NCBI GenBank assembly: GCA_964432985.1
Contig: CAYSPT010000120.1
Location: forward strand, 1 to 9,185
Reading direction: 5' to 3'
Source of the DNA: CAYSPT01 sp964432985
GTDB taxonomy: Bacteria; Muiribacteriota; CAYSPT01
Length of the DNA: 9,185 bases
Below the pieces are notes generated by a model that was not told the DNA's origin, made no database searches, and was given only the letters and a program-made list of their open reading frames with translations. Made by a program: the position numbers and the translations under genes. Of the stretch, positions 6,537-9,185 are shown piece after piece. The first letter of the stretch is position 1; each line of letters opens with the position of its first letter.

Positions 6537-6542
6537 CACCGG

Positions 6543-6585
6543 TCGCTTCAGGTTTCGCTTCAGGGCAGTTCAATCATTGAAGCGA
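6543..6585. terminator. Inverted repeat between convergent genes, possible bidirectional terminator
   Basis: TCGCTTCA (6555-6562) pairs with TGAAGCGA (6578-6585) across a 15-nt loop. A second TCGCTTCA lies at 6543-6550 and could pair with the same arm. Inside the loop TTCAATCATTGAA (6569-6581) is itself a palindrome. The location between the convergent ends of the barrel gene and the regulator fits a terminator, but no T-run follows on either strand. Confidence 0.4.
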
Positions 6586-6635
6586 TTAATGTGAGTCGAT
6601 AATTGTAACCTGATTTTCTACTTTCACAGCTGTCA

Positions 6636-7565
6636 CTACAGTTGCTGCAGGTAGGAGGTCAGGTTTACTTTTTTACCGGACAGGTTCAGCTTTTTGCGGA
6701 TGTTGCGGCGGTGCTCTATCACCGTCAGGTAGGAAACGCTGAGCAGTTGGGCGATTTCCTTGCTGCGCAGCCCACCTTTAATCATGGAGCATATTTCTAT
6801 TTCACGGGGACTGAGCTGGAGACTCTTTTCAGTGATTTTCCGGCCGAAGGATGACACCATCTCTTCGAGATGATGTCTCAGGTTCTTCAAATATCCCTGT
6901 GATTCCTGGGCCACGTTCATCTGCTGAATCAGTGGTATCAGCACTTCGCTCACGTTGGCGGCTATATCGTCCTTGATACGGCTTTTCTCCATCTCGATCT
7001 GCTCGATGATTTCGCGCATGGCGATGTTCTTCTGCTCCAGTACCGCCGCCTGCTCGCGGAACTTGCGTTCTGATTCGCGCAACTCCGCGGTTCTGTCGGC
7101 TACGAGCTTTTCCAGCTCTTCCCGATGCCGCCGAAGCTCTTCCCTGACCTGCTTTTGCCGGGTGATATCGATGATTATCCCCCTGAGCCCGACGGGTTTT
7201 TCATCCTTGATAATACGGTTGGAGTAGATCAGAATGGGAAAGAGTGTTCCATCCTTTTTCATGGCGGTGTATTCAACCCCGCCAAGGTTTTCTCCGCTCA
7301 GGGCACGGACCATGTTTTCCACGGCCCGCTCGCGGTCGACGTGGACCAGCATGGCGATGGCGTTGAGTCCCTGGTCGAACTCCTCACGGCTGTAGCCGAA
7401 TACGCCGAAAGCGTTTTCGTTGACGAAGGTCAATATCCCAATTGAATCGATTTCAAAAACAATCTGCGGCAGCAGCGAAGCGATATCCCGAAACCGCTCC
7501 TCGCTATACCGCAGCCGTTCTTCGATGGGGTCAGGTCTTGTATTTTGACTTTTTGGGTTTTTCAC
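6636..7565 (-). CDS. PAS-domain regulator with C-terminal LuxR-type helix-turn-helix; 5' end supplied by a transposon
   Basis: This 309-residue protein has three parts. A PAS sensor domain lies at about 18-138 (RYSEERFRDIASLLPQIVFEID ... GLRGIIIDITRQKQ). A long charged coiled coil follows at about 139-215. A LuxR/GerE DNA-binding domain is at about 250-309 (LSPREIEICSMIKGGLRSKEIAQLLSVSYLTVIEHRRNIRKKL). There is no receiver domain and no kinase domain, so it probably senses a small ligand or redox state through PAS and acts directly on DNA. The start is a GTG (7565-7563) immediately after an in-frame TAA, and no ATG, GTG or TTG occurs between it and the PAS domain. This GTG and the first 13 codons (MKNPKSQNTRPDP) lie inside the transposon end at 7526. 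The native N-terminus was therefore probably replaced or cut by the insertion. Targets are unknown; the neighbouring barrel gene or efflux operon are possible. Confidence 0.9.
   Translation of the reverse strand: MKNPKSQNTRPDPIEERLRYSEERFRDIASLLPQIVFEIDSIGILTFVNENAFGVFGYSREEFDQGLNAIAMLVHVDRERAVENMVRALSGENLGGVEYTAMKKDGTLFPILIYSNRIIKDEKPVGLRGIIIDITRQKQVREELRRHREELEKLVADRTAELRESERKFREQAAVLEQKNIAMREIIEQIEMEKSRIKDDIAANVSEVLIPLIQQMNVAQESQGYLKNLRHHLEEMVSSFGRKITEKSLQLSPREIEICSMIKGGLRSKEIAQLLSVSYLTVIEHRRNIRKKLNLSGKKVNLTSYLQQL
7526..7549 (+). repeat. Left terminal inverted repeat of the element
   Basis: It begins TGGGGTCAGGTCTTG and ends TTTTGAC. It is an exact inverted match to 8507-8530, and it shares TCAGGTCTTG and the following T-rich part with the efflux-operon repeats at 3865, 3918 and 5254. 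Read on the minus strand it encodes residues 6-13 of the PAS regulator. Confidence 0.95.
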
Positions 7566-7587
7566 TTATTTTATCCGTGTTTTGGTC

Positions 7588-7616
7588 AGTATAATAAAGC
7601 AATATATTAATGATAA
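7588..7616 (-). promoter_or_regulatory. Outward-facing sigma70-like promoter inside the element
   Basis: On the minus strand TTATCA (7611-7616) is separated by exactly 17 bp from TATACT (7588-7593). A start about 7 nt on would give a leader of roughly 15-20 nt before the regulator's GTG, with a weak GGA ribosome site. It lies between the transposase stop and the element end, so the element could drive the PAS regulator. The region is AT-rich, so a chance match is possible. Confidence 0.4.
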
Positions 7617-7640
7617 ATTGTAATTAAATAAAGGTGATAA

Positions 7641-8489
7641 TTATCTGAACCGTTTAAAAATCCTGCTGACTGTTGATAGGTGCAAATTTAGATGACGGGC
7701 AATTTCAGTTATTTGATATCCGAATTTAACATGAGCCGAATATATGGATTTATTCCGCTCAGCTTTGCTTTTCACATCGAAAAAGATATCTTCCAGCCCA
7801 GGTCTATCAATAAACCTGTCAACCTTAGCTATTTCTTTGAATCTTCTTCTCCCTTTGGAATGTTTCATTGCCTCCTTGATAAAATTATCATCCCCTAGAA
7901 ATACACTTCCCTTTATCGGCATTGCATCCGACTGTTTTTTGTCCCCTGTTACAAAGTTTTTAAAACGTGATCGGGCCAGAGTCAAATTTGTATTGAACAT
8001 ACCAAGAACTAGCTCATCTTTGAGAAAAGAGGGCTTAATGCCTATCCCCATAGTTGCTGGATAACTGCTCCATTCCCACTTCTCGGGACTGGTAACGACA
8101 GAGGCTCTTACAGGATTGAGAACGATATAGCGAATCAACTCGAGAAGGTAGGTATCTTTCTGGACGAGAATAGCTTTGTACCTTCCTTGAAAAAGATGTC
8201 CGACTCGCTGATGGATATAGTTGAATCTCTGCGTGTATTTACCATTCAGCAAACGCATACCAAGCGAGAGAACACCGTCAACTGTTTCAATAACGAGATG
8301 ATAATGATTATCCATCAAGCAATAAGCGTAGCAAAGCCAGTTGTAACGTTGACAGACTTCTTTAAGAATGGATAGGAAGATTAGCCTATCTCGCTTATAC
8401 AGGAAAATAGGATCTTTCTTATTACCCCGCGAAGTGATGTGATAAACAGCACCCGGGTATTCAATTCTTAATGGTCGAACCATAGCCAT
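7641..8489 (-). CDS. Y1 (HUH) transposase, REP-associated tyrosine transposase-like, with C-terminal helix-turn-helix
   Basis: This 282-residue protein opens with the typical RPLRIEYPGAVYHITSRGN block (5-23). The HUH metal-binding pair is His62 and His64 in MDNHYHLVIE. Downstream come KYTQRFN (84-90) and GHLFQGRYK (97-105). The conserved helix IRYIVLNPVRAS (119-130) carries Tyr121, which aligns by my recollection with the catalytic Tyr of the E. coli RAYT. Residues about 250-281 add a helix-turn-helix (YQITEIARHLNLHLSTVSRIFKR) that the short E. coli enzyme lacks. All catalytic residues are present, so it may be active. It would nick single-stranded DNA at the element's ends. Start is ATG 8489, or ATG 8483 two codons later; neither has a clear Shine-Dalgarno. 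Codon use is visibly AT-richer than the flanking genes, consistent with transfer. It is co-oriented with, and upstream of, the PAS regulator. Confidence 0.93.
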   Translation of the reverse strand: MAMVRPLRIEYPGAVYHITSRGNKKDPIFLYKRDRLIFLSILKEVCQRYNWLCYAYCLMDNHYHLVIETVDGVLSLGMRLLNGKYTQRFNYIHQRVGHLFQGRYKAILVQKDTYLLELIRYIVLNPVRASVVTSPEKWEWSSYPATMGIGIKPSFLKDELVLGMFNTNLTLARSRFKNFVTGDKKQSDAMPIKGSVFLGDDNFIKEAMKHSKGRRRFKEIAKVDRFIDRPGLEDIFFDVKSKAERNKSIYSAHVKFGYQITEIARHLNLHLSTVSRIFKRFR

Positions 8490-8506
8490 ATTATAGAGAT
8501 AAAAAT

Positions 8507-8530
8507 GTCAAAATACAAGACCTGACCCCA
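8507..8530 (-). repeat. Right terminal inverted repeat of the element
   Basis: This is the exact reverse complement of 7526-7549, ending ACAAGACCTGACCCCA at the outer side. It lies 17 nt upstream of the transposase start codon, so the transposase promoter must overlap or lie outside it. Confidence 0.95.
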
Positions 8531-8549
8531 CCGAATCTTGTCGGGGGGG
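8526..8549. repeat. GC-rich hairpin spanning the right element boundary
   Basis: CCCCACCGA (8526-8534) can pair with TCGGGGGGG (8541-8549) over nine positions with one A-G mismatch and a 6-nt loop. The 5' arm straddles the terminal repeat and its flank. HUH transposases recognise hairpins near element ends, so this may be a functional end structure. It may also be a fortuitous fold next to a run of Gs. Confidence 0.4.
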
Positions 8550-8572
8550 ATGGTTGCTGATATTATAGGATT

Positions 8573-9185
8573 ATGCCGGATATTACGTTATTGCTCAGAG
8601 CGGCTCGGGAACAGTTTCAGGATGAGATGGAACTCCTGACCGACGAGTGCATGCACCAGGTGCTCGGCCGGGTGGGCACATTGGAATCGTTGTCCGAACC
8701 GGTGCTTGACGGGGCGGCGGCCGGCAGCCGGGAAAAACTCATAGACAAACTCCTCTCGGATGATTTCCTGTCCGCGATATCCGAAACCTGCCAGGTAGAA
8801 AAGCCCGACCGGCAGCTCATCGCCCACAACCTCCGGGCGGCGGCGGAACCGCTTCACGTGGATATCCCGGAACCGGTCATGCAGATAAGGCCTCGTGCCT
8901 GGGCCCTGGCCGCGGGTCTGGGCGCCATCCTCGGTGTGCTGTTCACGCCGTCGATGCTCAGGGCACTGGTACACGCACAGTACGGCGAAGCGGGGATCTT
9001 GCTGGGCGGCCCCCTGGGAGCGATCATCGGGGTCGTGTTTATCGGTTTTCTCGGCCGTCACAAGGTTCTCCTCAGGCTGTTCCAGGCGGCGCTGGGCGGC
9101 GCTACAGGGGCCGAGGTTACCGTCATGTTCCTGGGAGCCACCAGTCCATGGCGGGCGGTGAAAAACTACCTCACCGGCCGGCTTC
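8573..9185 (+). CDS. Membrane protein of unknown function, 3' end beyond the window
   Basis: An uninterrupted frame of 204 complete codons starts at ATG 8573 and leaves the window. Third positions are strongly G or C, as in the other chromosomal genes. The first 105 residues are soluble and helical (MPDITLLLRAAREQF...). After this come Gly-rich hydrophobic segments at about 109-125 (WALAAGLGAILGVLF), 140-160 (GILLGGPLGAIIGVVFIGFL) and 168-188 (LRLFQAALGGATGAEVTVMF), with small-xxx-small spacing suggestive of packed membrane helices. I do not recognise the family. Start choice is open: the AGGA before ATG 8573 is only 2 nt away, while ATG 8627 (Met19) has AGGATGAG at better spacing. An in-frame TGA at 8558 rules out a longer N-terminus. 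It is 42 nt from the right element end, so its upstream control region has probably been replaced by the insertion. Confidence 0.75.
   Translation, partial: MPDITLLLRAAREQFQDEMELLTDECMHQVLGRVGTLESLSEPVLDGAAAGSREKLIDKLLSDDFLSAISETCQVEKPDRQLIAHNLRAAAEPLHVDIPEPVMQIRPRAWALAAGLGAILGVLFTPSMLRALVHAQYGEAGILLGGPLGAIIGVVFIGFLGRHKVLLRLFQAALGGATGAEVTVMFLGATSPWRAVKNYLTGRL

Larger units (their letters stand above)
7526..8530 (-). mobile_element. RAYT-type transposable element with 24-bp perfect inverted ends
   Basis: Positions 7526-7549 (beginning TGGGGTCAGGTCTTG) and the reverse complement of 8507-8530 are identical over 24 nt. They bracket one Y1 transposase gene and about 1 kb of AT-rich DNA. Outward of the ends, four more positions match after a single mismatch (TTCGA against TTCGG), so the boundary may lie up to 5 nt further out. 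No target-site duplication is evident, as expected of HUH enzymes. Classical IS200/IS605 elements lack terminal inverted repeats, so inverted ends of this kind are closer to REP sequences flanking a RAYT gene. The insertion lies on the 5' edge of the PAS-LuxR gene. Confidence 0.85.

Noticed and set aside
5823..6539. Minus-strand open frame of 238 codons opposite the barrel gene
   Set aside because: The plus frame has a signal peptide, ribosome site, barrel strands and terminal Phe; the minus frame has none of these and starts inside the signal-peptide region.
8490..8511. TTGACA and TATAAT in front of the transposase, on the minus strand
   Set aside because: The hexamers are both good matches, but the spacer is only 10 bp, too short for a sigma70 promoter, and the -10 abuts the start codon.
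8550..8639. ATG directly after the G7 run near 8550
   Set aside because: It opens only a 29-codon frame out of phase with the long downstream gene and ends quickly; purine run is part of a hairpin at the element boundary.
8588..9061. Minus-strand open frame of 157 codons and plus-frame shadow at 8895
   Set aside because: Both conflict with the uninterrupted GC3-rich plus frame from 8573; the minus product is Arg/His/Gln-rich and shows no domain pattern.
1..9185. CRISPR array, tRNA, rRNA, phage or toxin-antitoxin genes
   Set aside because: I looked for regularly spaced repeats, cloverleaf-like segments and small paired ORFs and found none; the repeats present are irregularly spaced and tied to the transposon end.

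Overview
The window looks like a draft or metagenome-assembled contig from a Gram-negative bacterium. It has an RND efflux system, a predicted outer-membrane beta-barrel with a C-terminal Phe, and a 100-N scaffold gap. The PAS/coiled-coil/LuxR-type regulator and the Y1 transposase of the 'RPLRIEYPGAVYHITSRGN' type are styles I associate with Desulfobacterota (Deltaproteobacteria). That placement is an impression from memory, not a computed result. The chromosomal genes are GC-rich; the transposon (about 7550-8505) and the 5290-5580 intergenic region are visibly AT-rich.

Layout. On the minus strand, read right to left, an efflux operon runs: periplasmic adaptor (3953-5197), inner-membrane RND pump (522-3803), then a small STAS-domain protein (152-502) 19 nt after the pump. 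No TolC-type outer-membrane channel is present. The two leading intergenic pieces, before the adaptor and between adaptor and pump, hold copies of a short repeat with the core TCAGGTCTTG. Within these repeats short ORFs can be read whose stop codons overlap the next start codon (TAATG, ATGA). On the plus strand a predicted outer-membrane protein (5602-6536) is split by the N gap; the 55 nt on either side of the gap are identical, so the split is an assembly artefact and the gene reads through when collapsed. Convergent to it lies a PAS-LuxR regulator (6636-7565, minus). A TIR-flanked Y1 (HUH) transposase element (7526-8530) abuts and overlaps the 5' end of that regulator. At the right edge a plus-strand membrane protein of unknown function starts at 8573 and runs off the window.

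How they connect. The terminal repeat of the transposon (GGGGTCAGGTCTTG...) has the same core as the solo repeats in the efflux operon, so one family of mobile ends appears to have seeded three or more intergenic sites. In each case the repeat has become part of translation initiation: in the efflux operon as coupled leader ORFs beginning MKNAK-QDL or a degenerate form, and in the regulator as the actual start codon and first 13-14 residues (MKNPKSQNTRPDP). This recruitment of RAYT-like element ends as translational leaders is the most interesting signal in the window. It is read directly from sequence, but any function is inference.
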